A stretch of 64,000 nucleotides of DNA. Source: DATJPY01 sp035506135. GTDB lineage: Bacteria; Myxococcota_A; UBA9160; PR03. Shown piece by piece: positions 25,171 to 40,540 of this stretch. Position 1 is the first letter of the stretch. The number at the start of each line of letters is the position of its first letter. Where the stretch lies: NCBI GenBank assembly GCA_035506135.1, contig DATJPY010000112.1, positions 62,001 to 126,000 of the forward strand. Direction: 5' to 3'. The notes beneath the pieces are model-generated. The model was not told where the DNA came from. It worked only from the letters and a program-made list of their open reading frames with translations, and did not search any database. Made by a program: the position numbers and the translations under genes.

Positions 25171-26274
25171 GTGGCGTGGCCGCAGGCGCCGCGACCGGCC
25201 GGCGTGTCGGAGCGCGATTGGCGCGACTGGGTCTGGCAGATGCAGCACCGCATCCGCTCGGCGCGCGAGCTCGAGGCCTTCGCGGCGCCGAGCGACGACG
25301 AGCGCCGCGCGATCGAGGCGCTGGCCGCACGCTTCCGCTTCGTCATCACGCCCTACTACGCCTCGCTGATGGATCCGGCCGACCCCGCCTGCCCGATCCG
25401 CCGCCAGGTGGTGCCGCGCGCGGCCGAGCTCGACGACCCGATCGGCCTCGCCGATCCGCTCGACGAGGTCGCGCACTCGCCCGTGAAGAACGTCGTGCGC
25501 GTGTATCCCGATCGCATCGCCTTCTGCGTGAACAACGAGTGCGCCCTGTACTGCCGCTACTGCCTGCGCAAGCGCATGGTGGGCGAACCCGAGTGGGCGA
25601 TGAAGCAGCGGGAGCTGGCGGCCGCGCTCGACTGGATCCGGGCGACCCCGGAGATCCGCGACGTGCTGCTGACGGGCGGCGATCCGCTGGTCTTCTCCGA
25701 CGACAAGCTGGCGTGGCTGCTCGGCGAGCTGCGCGCCATCCCGCACGTCGAGGTCGTGCGCCTCGGCACGCGGCTCCCCGTGACGCTCCCGTTCCGCGTC
25801 ACCGATGCGCTGTGCCGGCTGCTCGAACGGCATCATCCGATCTGGGTGAACACCCACTTCAACCATCCCAAGGAGCTGACCGCGGAGGCCGCCGAGGCGT
25901 GCGACCGGCTCGCGCGCGCCGGCATCCCGATCGGGAACCAGAGCGTGCTCCTGCGCGGGATCAACGACGACGCGGCGATCATGAAGGAGCTGTGCGAGGG
26001 GCTGGTCCGGATGCGCGTGCGCCCGTACTACTGCTACCAGGCGCAGCGGCTCGAGGGGACCGCGCACTTCCGCGTCCCGATCGAGCGCGGGGTCGAGATC
26101 TTCCGATCGCTGCGCGGCCGCACCAGCGGCTTCGCCATTCCGCTCTACGTGCTCGACACGCCGCGCGGCAAGGTGCCGCTCTCGCATCCGCACCTGCGCG
26201 GGCGCGAGGGCGACGAGGTCCTGGTCGAGACCTGGGACGGGAGCGTCTGGCGCGAGCTCAATCCGCTGGGCTAG
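25171..26274 (+). CDS. KamA-family radical SAM aminomutase
   Basis: The 367-residue protein is a lysine-2,3-aminomutase relative. The [4Fe-4S]/SAM motif CxxxCxxC is Cys124, Cys128 and Cys131 in CALYCRYC; DVLLTGGDPLVF, NTHFNHPKELT and NQSVLLRGIND are family blocks; and the PLP lysine region is VLDTPRGKVPL, where classical KamA has PGGGGK. It lacks the C-terminal extension of true lysine aminomutases, as does the EpmB group. It probably shifts an amino group from C2 to C3 of an amino acid using SAM, PLP and an iron-sulfur cluster. Coupling to the Ddl-like ligase suggests a beta-amino-acid product. Confidence 0.82.
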   Translation: MAWPQAPRPAGVSERDWRDWVWQMQHRIRSARELEAFAAPSDDERRAIEALAARFRFVITPYYASLMDPADPACPIRRQVVPRAAELDDPIGLADPLDEVAHSPVKNVVRVYPDRIAFCVNNECALYCRYCLRKRMVGEPEWAMKQRELAAALDWIRATPEIRDVLLTGGDPLVFSDDKLAWLLGELRAIPHVEVVRLGTRLPVTLPFRVTDALCRLLERHHPIWVNTHFNHPKELTAEAAEACDRLARAGIPIGNQSVLLRGINDDAAIMKELCEGLVRMRVRPYYCYQAQRLEGTAHFRVPIERGVEIFRSLRGRTSGFAIPLYVLDTPRGKVPLSHPHLRGREGDEVLVETWDGSVWRELNPLG

Positions 26275-26341
26275 CCACCGAGACCTACGCACTTTCGTGC
26301 TCGCCCGGCCCCTCTGGCATACTCGGCCCTCGGGGGGGCAC

Positions 26342-27971
26342 GTGTCGGCCGAGGGGCGCAGTCAGCCCGTCGAGGCAGCGCGGCCGGTCGCGCCGCGCGC
26401 TTCCCACGGAACCGCGCGCTTCGCGGCGCTCGTGGGCCTCGGCATCTTCGCGAGCCGCCTGGCCGGGCTGGTGCGCGAGCGCGCGCTCGCCCACTTCTTC
26501 GGGAACTCCGACGTCGCCGACGCCTTGAAGGCGGCCTTCCGCATCCCGAACCTGCTGCAGAACCTGTTCGGCGAGGGCGTGCTCTCGGCCTCGTTCATCC
26601 CGGTCTACGCCCGCCTGCTGGCCGAGCGGGACGAGCGGGAGGCGCGCCGGGTGGCAGGCGCGGTCGCCTCGGCCCTCGCTCTCGCGATGAGCGTGCTCGT
26701 CCTCGCGGGCGAGCTCGCCACCCCGTTCCTGATCGATCTCGTGGCACCCGGCTTCGAGGGCGAGCGTCGCGCGCTCACCATCCAGCTCGTCCGCGTGCTG
26801 TTCCCGGGCGTCGCCCTGCTCGTGATGTCCGCCTGGTGCCTCGGCATCCTGAACAGCCACCGGCGCTTCTTCCTCTCCTACGCGGCGCCCGTGATCTGGA
26901 ACGCCGCGATCATCGCCGCGCTGCTCGCGTTCGGCGGCACGACCGGCGCGTCGGACCTCGCGGTGCGGGTGGCCTGGGCGGCCGTGGTCGGGAGCGCGGC
27001 GCAGCTCCTCGTCCAGCTCCCGCGCACGCTGCGCCTCGCCGGACGCCTCCCGCTCGGGGTGGGAGCGCGCGACCCCGCGGTGCAGAGCGTGTTCCGGAAC
27101 TTCACGCCGGCCTTCGTGAGCCGCGGGGTGCTGCAGATCAGCGCCTACGTCGACCAGGTCCTGGCCAGCCTGCTTCCGCTCGGCGCCGTGGCCGCGCTCG
27201 GCTACGCGCAGACGCTCTACACGCTCCCGGTCAGCCTGTTCGGCATGTCGATCACGGCCGCGGAGCTCCCGTTCATGTCGAGCGCGCTCGGCAGCGAGGA
27301 CGAGATCGCGCGCGAGCTGCGCGCCCGCCTCGAGGCTGCGATGCGGCGCGTGGCGTTCTTCATCGTCCCCTCCGCGATGGCCTTCGCCGCGCTCGGCGAC
27401 GTGATCACCGCGGCGGTCTACCAGACGGGTCGATTCGGCGCGGACGACGTGAGGTACGTCTGGGGCATCCTGGCCGGCTCCGCCGTCGGACTGCTCGCGT
27501 CGACGCTCGCCCGGCTCTTCGCGGCGACGTACTACGCGCTGCGCGACACCCGGACCCCCCTGCGCTTCGCCTGCGTGCGGCTGGCGGCGACGCTGGCGCT
27601 CGGCGTCCTCTTCGCCTTCGAGGTGCCGCCGCTCCTCGGCCTCGCACCGCGCTGGGGCGCGGCGGGGCTCACGCTCTCCGCCGGGCTCGCGGGCTGGCTC
27701 GAGCTCGCGCTGCTGCGGCGCGCGCTCGGCCGCCGAATCGGTCGAGCTCATCTCCCACTCGGGCTCCTGGGGAAGCTCTGGGCAGCGGCGGTGGTCGCCG
27801 CCGCCGTGGGTCGCGCGCTCGAGCACGCCCTGCCGGCGGCGCATCCCGTGATCACCGCGGCCGCGGTGCTGACGCCCTTCGCCGCGCTCTACGTGACGGC
27901 CACCTTCGCGCTCGGCGTTCCCGAGGCGCGCGCTCTCTGGGCGCGGACGCTCTCGCGCGTGGCCGGCGGCC

Positions 27972-27979
<8 letters not shown>
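26342..27979 (+). CDS. murJ: Lipid II flippase MurJ
   Basis: The 545-residue multi-pass protein has the MATE-like MurJ features: SRLAGLVRERALAHFFGNSD with the conserved Arg, AFRIPNLLQNLFGEGVLSASFIPV, and GRFGADDV in the middle. About 14 helices are visible. It flips lipid-linked peptidoglycan precursor across the inner membrane. I chose the GTG at 26342 because a seven-G run lies just upstream and the protein then starts with a short hydrophilic tail; a GTG at 26297 would add 15 residues. The end overlaps the GTG of the hydantoinase gene by 8 bp. Confidence 0.9.
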
Positions 27980-31630
<3,651 letters not shown>

Positions 31631-31634
<4 letters not shown>

Positions 31635-31659
31635 AGCCGTGGGCTCGGCGCCCTAGTTT
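31631..31659 (+). promoter_or_regulatory. Sigma70-like promoter of the tRNA-Lys/tRNA-Leu unit
   Basis: TTGAAG (31631-31636) and TAGTTT (31654-31659) are 17 bp apart and lie 6 bp before the tRNA-Lys gene. The TGA stop of the hydantoinase gene is inside the -35 hexamer. The unit may read through into tig. Confidence 0.65.
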
Positions 31660-31665
31660 GCATCC

Positions 31666-31738
31666 GGGCGCGTAGCTCAATTGGCAGAGCAAGGGACTCT
31701 TAATCCCTAGGTTCGGGGTTCGACTCCCCGCGCGCTCA
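31666..31738 (+). tRNA. tRNA-Lys (anticodon CTT)
   Basis: The 73-nt sequence folds as a cloverleaf: acceptor GGGCGCG pairs with CGCGCTC (one G-U), D arm GCTC...GAGC, anticodon stem AGGGA/TCCCT with loop CTCTTAA, and T arm CGGGG-TTCGACT-CCCCG. Discriminator A. The CCA end is not encoded. The anticodon CUU reads AAG. Confidence 0.96.
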
Positions 31739-31739
31739 C

Positions 31740-31823
31740 GCCGGGGTGGCGGAACTGGCAGACGCGGTGGCCTTAGGAGCCACCGTCCGAGAGGACGTGC
31801 AGGTTCGAGTCCTGTCCCCGGCA
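31740..31823 (+). tRNA. tRNA-Leu (anticodon TAG)
   Basis: Acceptor GCCGGGG pairs with CCCCGGC. The anticodon stem GTGGC/GCCAC holds loop CTTAGGA, giving UAG (reads CUA and, by wobble, other CUN codons). The long class II variable arm (CGTCCGAGAGGACG) is present, as expected for leucine. Only one base separates it from tRNA-Lys. CCA is not encoded. Confidence 0.96.
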
Positions 31824-31882
31824 CCGGCTTCCGCGCCCCTCCGCCACGAGCGTGGGGCGCATCCCATCCGACAGAGGACCCG

Positions 31883-33205
31883 ATGACGGCCGAATCCGCG
31901 AGCGCAGGCGAGCTCCACGTGGAGGCCCGCGAGGACGGGCCGGTCGCGCGCCGGCTCGAGGTGCGCGTTCCCGCGGCGCGCGTGGCGGCGGCCTTCGCGC
32001 GCGCCTATCGCGAGATCGGAAAGACGGCCCGGGTGCGCGGGTTCCGGCCCGGGCGGACTCCCGTCTCCGTGCTCCGCCGGCTCTACGGCGCTGCGGTGGC
32101 CGAGGACGTCGAGCGGGCCCTGGTGGCGGAGACGCTCCCGGCGGCCCTCGAGCAGAGCAGCATCGTGCCGGTCTCGGATCCCTCGGTCGACGCGGACCAC
32201 CCCGAGGAGTCCGCTCCCTTCGTCTACCGCGCGCGGATCGAGGTGAAGCCGAGCTTCGCGCTCGGCGACGTGAAGGGGCTCCCCGCGAAGCGCATCTCGG
32301 CCGCCGTCGGCGAGGAGGACGTGGAGCGCGAGCTCGAGGCGCTCCGCCAGCGCCACGCTCCGCTGATCGAGGAGCCCGAGGCGACTCCGACCGCCAACGG
32401 CCACCTCGTGACGCTCGACTACACCGGCCGAATCGGCGGCCAGATGTTCGAGGGCGGCAGCGCCCGCGACCTGACCGTGGAGCTCGGCTCGGGCCGGCTG
32501 CCGCCGGGCTTCGAGGAGCAGCTCGCCGGCGCGCGCGCCGGCGAGGAGCGCACCGTCCGGGTGCGCTTCCCGGACGACTTCGCCAACCCGGCGCTCGCTG
32601 GGCAGGAGGCCGAGTTCGCGGTGCGCGTCGTCTCCGTGCGTCGCCGCGAGCTGCCAGCGCTCGACGACGAGTTCGCCAAGGACCTCGGCGACTTCGAGTC
32701 GCTCGCGCAGGTGCGTGCGCGGATCCGGGAGAGCCTCGAGCGCGCGCGCGAGCAGCGCGCGCGCTCGGAGCTGCGCCGAACGCTCCTCGACGCGCTGATC
32801 GAGCGCGTGCCGTTCGAGGTTCCGAGCGGGCTGGTGCACGAGCGCCTCCACCGGCGCCTGCACTCGGCGCGCCACGAGCTCGAAGAGCGCTCGCTGCGCC
32901 GCGATCTGCTCGAGCGCCAGCTCGCGCACTGGGAGGAGGAGTGGCGGCCCGCGATCGAGCGGGAGGTGCGCGAGGAGTGGCTGCTGCAGGAGGTCGCTCG
33001 CGAGCAGGGCTTCGCGGTCGACGATCCGGACGTCGAGCGCCACCTCGCGAAGCTCGCGGAGGAGCAGGGGAGCGACGCGGCCCGCCTGCTCAAGGCGTAT
33101 CGCCAGGCGGGCGCGCTCGAGGCTGTGCGGGAGCGGCTGCTGGAGGACAAGGCCGTTGAATTCCTGCTCGCCGAGGCTAAGGTCGAGGACGCCGCCGGCC
33201 CCTGA
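31883..33205 (+). CDS. tig: Trigger factor
   Basis: The 440-residue protein has the three trigger-factor parts: the N-terminal ribosome-binding domain with signature GFRPGRTP (about residue 52), an FKBP-type peptidyl-prolyl isomerase domain (VTLDYTGRIGGQMFEGG at about 172-190), and a long helical C-terminal chaperone domain. It binds ribosomal protein uL23 at the exit tunnel and shields nascent chains. AGAGGA lies before the ATG. The gene is 59 bp after tRNA-Leu and starts the usual tig-clpP-clpX-lon order, so chaperone and proteases are coordinated here. Confidence 0.95.
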   Translation: MTAESASAGELHVEAREDGPVARRLEVRVPAARVAAAFARAYREIGKTARVRGFRPGRTPVSVLRRLYGAAVAEDVERALVAETLPAALEQSSIVPVSDPSVDADHPEESAPFVYRARIEVKPSFALGDVKGLPAKRISAAVGEEDVERELEALRQRHAPLIEEPEATPTANGHLVTLDYTGRIGGQMFEGGSARDLTVELGSGRLPPGFEEQLAGARAGEERTVRVRFPDDFANPALAGQEAEFAVRVVSVRRRELPALDDEFAKDLGDFESLAQVRARIRESLERAREQRARSELRRTLLDALIERVPFEVPSGLVHERLHRRLHSARHELEERSLRRDLLERQLAHWEEEWRPAIEREVREEWLLQEVAREQGFAVDDPDVERHLAKLAEEQGSDAARLLKAYRQAGALEAVRERLLEDKAVEFLLAEAKVEDAAGP

Positions 33206-33249
33206 GGGTCGCGGTCCCAGCCCCCCGGCGAGCGCGCGACCCGACCTGA

Positions 33250-33267
33250 GGAGCCTCGGAAGGCTCC
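33250..33267 (+). other. Hairpin between tig and clpP
   Basis: GGAGCCT and AGGCTCC form a perfect 7-bp stem with loop CGGA in the 108-bp tig-clpP gap. No T-run follows. It could tune the relative amounts of tig and clpPX messages as a processing or stability element. Confidence 0.45.
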
Positions 33268-33313
33268 GCCGTGGTGTCTGTGATCGCGGAACGTGCGGAG
33301 AGCGGAGCGACCG

Positions 33314-33939
33314 ATGCCTCTGATCCCGATGGTGATCGAGCAGAGCCCGCGCGGCGAGCGCGCGTACGACATCTACTCGCGGCTGCTGAAGGAGCGGATC
33401 ATCTTCCTGGGCAGCCCGATCGACGACGACGTCGCCAACCTGATCATCGCCCAGCTCCTCTTCCTCGAGGCCGAAGACCCGGAGAAGACGGTCCATCTCT
33501 ACATCAACTCACCCGGGGGGTCGGTGACTGCGGGTCTCGCCATCTACGATACGATGCAGTACGTGCGTCCCCAGGTGGCCACGATCTGCCTCGGCCAGGC
33601 CGCCTCGATGGCTGCCTGGCTGCTCGCCGCGGGCTCGCCGGGCAAGCGCATGTGCCTCCCCAACTCCCGCATCATGATCCACCAGCCGATGGGCGGATTT
33701 CAGGGGCAGGCAACCGACGTCGACATCCAGGCGCGGGAGATCCTGAAGCTGCGCCAGCGCATGAACGAGATCCTCGCGGGACACGTCGGCAAGTCGGTCG
33801 AGCAGATCGCCAAGGACACGGAGCGCGACTACTATCTGTCGGGGGAAGAGGCCCTCGCGTACGGAGTCATCGACCAGGTGGTGGCGCGCCGCGCGCTGCC
33901 GACCGAGGAGGTGATTCGGGCGGCCGGAGGCAAGCGATC

Positions 33940-33943
<4 letters not shown>
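33314..33943 (+). CDS. clpP: ATP-dependent Clp protease proteolytic subunit
   Basis: The 209-residue protein carries the ClpP active site: Ser in GQAASMAAWLLAAG, His in RIMIHQPMGG and Asp in ERDYYLSGEEA. The segment YINSPGGSVTAGLAIYDTM is also typical. Fourteen copies form the barrel that degrades proteins fed by ClpX. The common MGAFLL after the Ser is MAAWLL here, a mild change. The ATG at 33314 gives the expected N-terminus (PLIPMVIEQSPRGERAYDIY); ATG codons further upstream lack family support. The stop overlaps the clpX GTG. Confidence 0.96.
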
Positions 33944-35190
<1,247 letters not shown>

Positions 35191-35193
35191 TCC

Positions 35194-37665
<2,472 letters not shown>

Positions 37666-37693
37666 CGAGGCGATGCGATCGCCAGCATCGGCC

Positions 37694-37745
37694 AGCGCTC
37701 GCGGAGCGAGCGCGCGCAGCGAGCCGAAGGCGAGCGAAGTCAACA
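37694..37745 (+). repeat. Partial intergenic copy of the dispersed repeat
   Basis: This copy starts with a perfect hairpin, CGCTCGC-GGA-GCGAGCG (37696-37712), followed by the core that is identical to the HyuA-HyuB copy over 31 bp (37710-37740). It then runs out 3 bp before tRNA-Val. In the two coding copies the sequence at this point is a tRNA-start-like GGACGYG...CAGCTCAGC; here the real tRNA occupies that position. Confidence 0.82.
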
Positions 37746-37748
37746 GAC

Positions 37749-37824
37749 GGGCGCGTAGCTCAGCTGGGAGAGCACCTGGTTTACACCCAGGGGGTCGGCG
37801 GTTCGATCCCGTCCGCGCCCACCA
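37749..37824 (+). tRNA. tRNA-Val (anticodon TAC)
   Basis: Acceptor GGGCGCG pairs perfectly with CGCGCCC. D arm AGCTC...GAGC, anticodon stem CCTGG/CCAGG with loop TTTACAC (anticodon UAC), and T arm GGCGG-TTCGATC-CCGTC are all present. CCA is encoded. It lies between the intergenic repeat copy and the SulP gene. Confidence 0.97.
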
Positions 37825-37844
37825 AGGAAGTCGGGTAGCGAGCG

Positions 37845-39539
37845 TTGGCGACCCCGTTCGATCCGTCCTACACGACGCGACTCGAGCCCAAGTCGATCAC
37901 GCTGCTGCGCCTCGGCTACTCCTTCGAGCAGTTCGCGCGCGATGCGGTGGCCGGGCTGGTGGTCGCCGTGGTGGCGCTGCCGCTGGCGATCGCGCTCGCG
38001 ATCGCGTCGGGCGTGAAGCCCGAGCAGGGCCTGTACACGGCGATCGTCGGGGGCTTCCTGATCTCGGCGCTCGGCGGGAGCCGGGTCCAGATCGGCGGTC
38101 CCACCGGCGCCTTCATCGTGCTCGTCTACGGGGTCGTGCAGCAGCACGGGTACGCGGGGCTGGCGATCGCGACGATGATGGCCGGCGTCCTCCTGATCGT
38201 GATGGGCATGGCGCGGCTCGGGTCGGTGATCCAGTTCGTGCCGTATCCGGTGACCGTCGGCTTCACCTCCGGCATCGCGCTCCTGATCGCCGTCTCGCAG
38301 GGGCGCGATCTTCTCGGGCTGCAGATGGACGTGGTGCCCGCCGCCTTCCTCGAGAAGCTCAGGGCCTACGGCGGCGCGCTCGCGACCTGGAACCCGTGGG
38401 CAGTCGCGGTGGCGCTGGGCTCGCTGGCGATCGTCCAGCTCTGGCCGCGGCTCAGCCACCGCATCCCCGGTCCGTTCGTGGCGCTGCTCGGCGCGACGGC
38501 GCTGGTGCAGGGCCTGCACCTTCCCGTCGACACGATCGCGACCCGCTTCGGCGCCGTCCCGCACGGGCTGCCCGCGCCGTCGATCCCGCTGATCGATGCC
38601 GCCGCGGTGCGCGATCTCGCGGGGAGCGCGCTGGCGATCGCGCTGCTTGCGGCCATCGAGTCGCTCCTCTCTGCAGTCGTCGCCGACGGCATGCTCGGCA
38701 CCCGGCACCGGCCGAACATGGAGCTCGTGGCGCAGGGCGTCGCCAACCTCGTGTCGCCGATCTTCGGCGGGATCCCCGCCACTGGTGCGATCGCGCGCAC
38801 GGCGACGAACGTGCGGAGCGGCGGTCGCACGCCGGTCGCCGGCATGATCCACGCGCTCGCCCTGCTCGCGATCCTGCTCTTCTTCGGAAAGTGGGCCGAG
38901 TGGATCCCGATCCCGGCGCTCGCCGGCATCCTGCTCGTGATCGCGTGGAACATGAGCGAGTGGCGGCGCTTCGTGCAGCTCTTCCGGATGCCGCGAAGCG
39001 ACGTGCTCGTGCTGCTGACCACCTTCCTGCTCACGGTGCTCGTCGATCTCACGGTGGCGCTGCAGACCGGGATCGTGCTCGCGGCGCTGCTCTTCATGCG
39101 GCGGATGGCCACGCTGTCCCAGGCCGGCTACGTGACGCGGATGCTCTCGGAGGAGGACGACCCGAACGATCCCCTCGCCATCGCGCGCCGCGAGGTGCCG
39201 CCGGGTGTCGAGGTCTTCGAGGTGCAGGGAGCGCTCTTCTTCGGCGCGGCGACCAAGTTCCGCGACTCGATCCAGCAGGTCGAAGCACCGGCGCGGGTCC
39301 TGATCGTGCGCCTGCGCAGCGTGATCGCGATCGACGCGAGCGGGCTCCACGAGCTCGAGCAGCTCTGTGCCGACAGCGCGCGCGGCGGGACCCGCATCGT
39401 CCTCTCGGGTGTCCACGCGCAGCCGCTGGTCGCGCTCGAGCGGAGCGGCCTGCTCGAGCGGATCGGCGCCGAGAACGTCTGCCCCGACATCGACGCCGCA
39501 CTCGCGCGCGCGCGCGCGCTGGTGCACGCCCCGGCCTGA
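37845..39539 (+). CDS. SulP-family anion transporter with STAS domain
   Basis: The 564-residue protein has the SulP membrane domain (about 11-14 helices, starting DAVAGLVVAVVALPLAIALA; typical text GLYTAIVGGFLISALGGSRVQIGGPTGAF) and a C-terminal STAS domain (VFEVQGALFFGAATKF ... IDASGLHELEQL). Family members carry sulfate, bicarbonate or dicarboxylates; which one cannot be told. The TTG start (37845) is the best available and no strong ribosome site is seen; the gene begins 20 bp after tRNA-Val and may be read through from it. Confidence 0.88.
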   Translation: MATPFDPSYTTRLEPKSITLLRLGYSFEQFARDAVAGLVVAVVALPLAIALAIASGVKPEQGLYTAIVGGFLISALGGSRVQIGGPTGAFIVLVYGVVQQHGYAGLAIATMMAGVLLIVMGMARLGSVIQFVPYPVTVGFTSGIALLIAVSQGRDLLGLQMDVVPAAFLEKLRAYGGALATWNPWAVAVALGSLAIVQLWPRLSHRIPGPFVALLGATALVQGLHLPVDTIATRFGAVPHGLPAPSIPLIDAAAVRDLAGSALAIALLAAIESLLSAVVADGMLGTRHRPNMELVAQGVANLVSPIFGGIPATGAIARTATNVRSGGRTPVAGMIHALALLAILLFFGKWAEWIPIPALAGILLVIAWNMSEWRRFVQLFRMPRSDVLVLLTTFLLTVLVDLTVALQTGIVLAALLFMRRMATLSQAGYVTRMLSEEDDPNDPLAIARREVPPGVEVFEVQGALFFGAATKFRDSIQQVEAPARVLIVRLRSVIAIDASGLHELEQLCADSARGGTRIVLSGVHAQPLVALERSGLLERIGAENVCPDIDAALARARALVHAPA

Positions 39540-39691
39540 TCGGCTTCGTCCCGCGCGGTCCGCGGATCGGGGCCTGCCCGGCGTTCTGGTGGGACCCGTG
39601 GGACGATCCTCCGGTCGGGCCGCCAGCGCCGGGATGACGCGGGGGCTCCCCTCTGCGATACACTCGAAATTTCGCTGAGGAGGATCCCCCG

Positions 39692-40342
39692 ATGAGCCAG
39701 ATCCCGCCGGCCGGGACGCCGGCCAAGGAGTTCTTCGAGCGCTTCGTGCCCGAGGCGTTCGCTGCCAACCCGATTCCGGACGACGCCAAGCAGGTCGACG
39801 TGATGCTCGGCGTACGTCTCGAGGGCGACGGCGGCGGCGAGTGGCGCTTCCATCTGAAGCAGGGCGAGCTCCAGGTCGCTCCGGGCGCGACGGAGGACGC
39901 CGCCTTCACCGTGATCCAGAGCGTCGTCGACTGGCGCGGCGCGCTCTGGGAGGGGCGCGGCGGCCCGGTCGGCCGGCTGTCGCAGACGATCTTCCAGTCC
40001 GGCGCGGGTGGCGGGGCCTCGGGTGGCGCGAGCGCGCCGAGCGTGCTCGGCACGCTGAACGCGCTCCAGGCTCTGCGCGGCGTGATCAAGATGGTGGTGA
40101 TGGGCGACAAGGGCGGCGACTGGGCGGTCGCGGTCAAGCTCGGTCCGGGCCCCGTGCCGGCGCAGCCCACCACGACCGTGTCGATCACGGCCGACGATGC
40201 CGCCGCGCTCGAGCGCGGCGAGCTCGATCCGATGCAGGCCTTCATGGCGGGCCGGATCCAGGTGGCCGGCGACATCTCGCTGCTGATGCAGATGCAGGCC
40301 GCGCAGATGCAGGCCGCCGCCTCACAGCCCGGCAAGGCGTGA
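39692..40342 (+). CDS. SCP2 sterol-binding-domain protein
   Basis: The 216-residue protein ends in a typical SCP2 fold signature (LERGELDPMQAFMAGRIQVA then GDISLLMQMQ), with a core WRFHLKQGELQVAPG and VDWRGALWEG earlier. SCP2 domains bind fatty acyl-CoAs or sterol-like lipids. A Gly/Ala/Ser-rich linker (GAGGGASGGAS) lies in the middle. GAGGAGGA precedes the ATG, and a TACACT -10-like box is at 39659-39664. Together with the acyl-CoA synthetases and SDR it fits an organism with broad lipid handling; no partner gene is adjacent. Confidence 0.8.
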   Translation: MSQIPPAGTPAKEFFERFVPEAFAANPIPDDAKQVDVMLGVRLEGDGGGEWRFHLKQGELQVAPGATEDAAFTVIQSVVDWRGALWEGRGGPVGRLSQTIFQSGAGGGASGGASAPSVLGTLNALQALRGVIKMVVMGDKGGDWAVAVKLGPGPVPAQPTTTVSITADDAAALERGELDPMQAFMAGRIQVAGDISLLMQMQAAQMQAAASQPGKA

Positions 40343-40347
40343 TCGTT

Positions 40348-40376
40348 TTGCGGGCCGGGCCGAAGTCGGCTAACCC
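40348..40376 (+). promoter_or_regulatory. Possible promoter of tRNA-Asp
   Basis: TTGCGG and TAACCC are 17 bp apart, with the -10-like box about 28 bp before the tRNA gene. The -35 matches only its first half, so this is a moderate call. Confidence 0.4.
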
Positions 40377-40403
40377 CTGCGGCCGCGATCGAGCCGGGAG
40401 CGC

Positions 40404-40480
40404 GGGGCGGTAGTTCAACTGGTTAGAGCGCCGGCCTGTCACGTCGGAGGTTGCGGGTTCGAGTCCCGTCCGCCCCGCCA
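40404..40480 (+). tRNA. tRNA-Asp (anticodon GTC)
   Basis: Acceptor GGGGCGG pairs with CCGCCCC. The anticodon stem CCGGC/GTCGG holds loop CTGTCAC, giving GUC. T arm GCGGG-TTCGAGT-CCCGT (one G-U pair), discriminator G and encoded CCA fit tRNA-Asp. Confidence 0.97.
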
Positions 40481-40540
40481 CCCGCGCCGCGGCACGCAGT
40501 ACCCTTGTCGAGAGCCGGCGCATCCCAGAAGCTCGGGTCC

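Noticed and set aside
40490..40540. Earlier start for the CnoX-like protein
   Set aside because: Upstream in-frame starts would begin inside the tRNA-Asp gene and add residues before the thioredoxin fold; GTG at 40541 is preferred.
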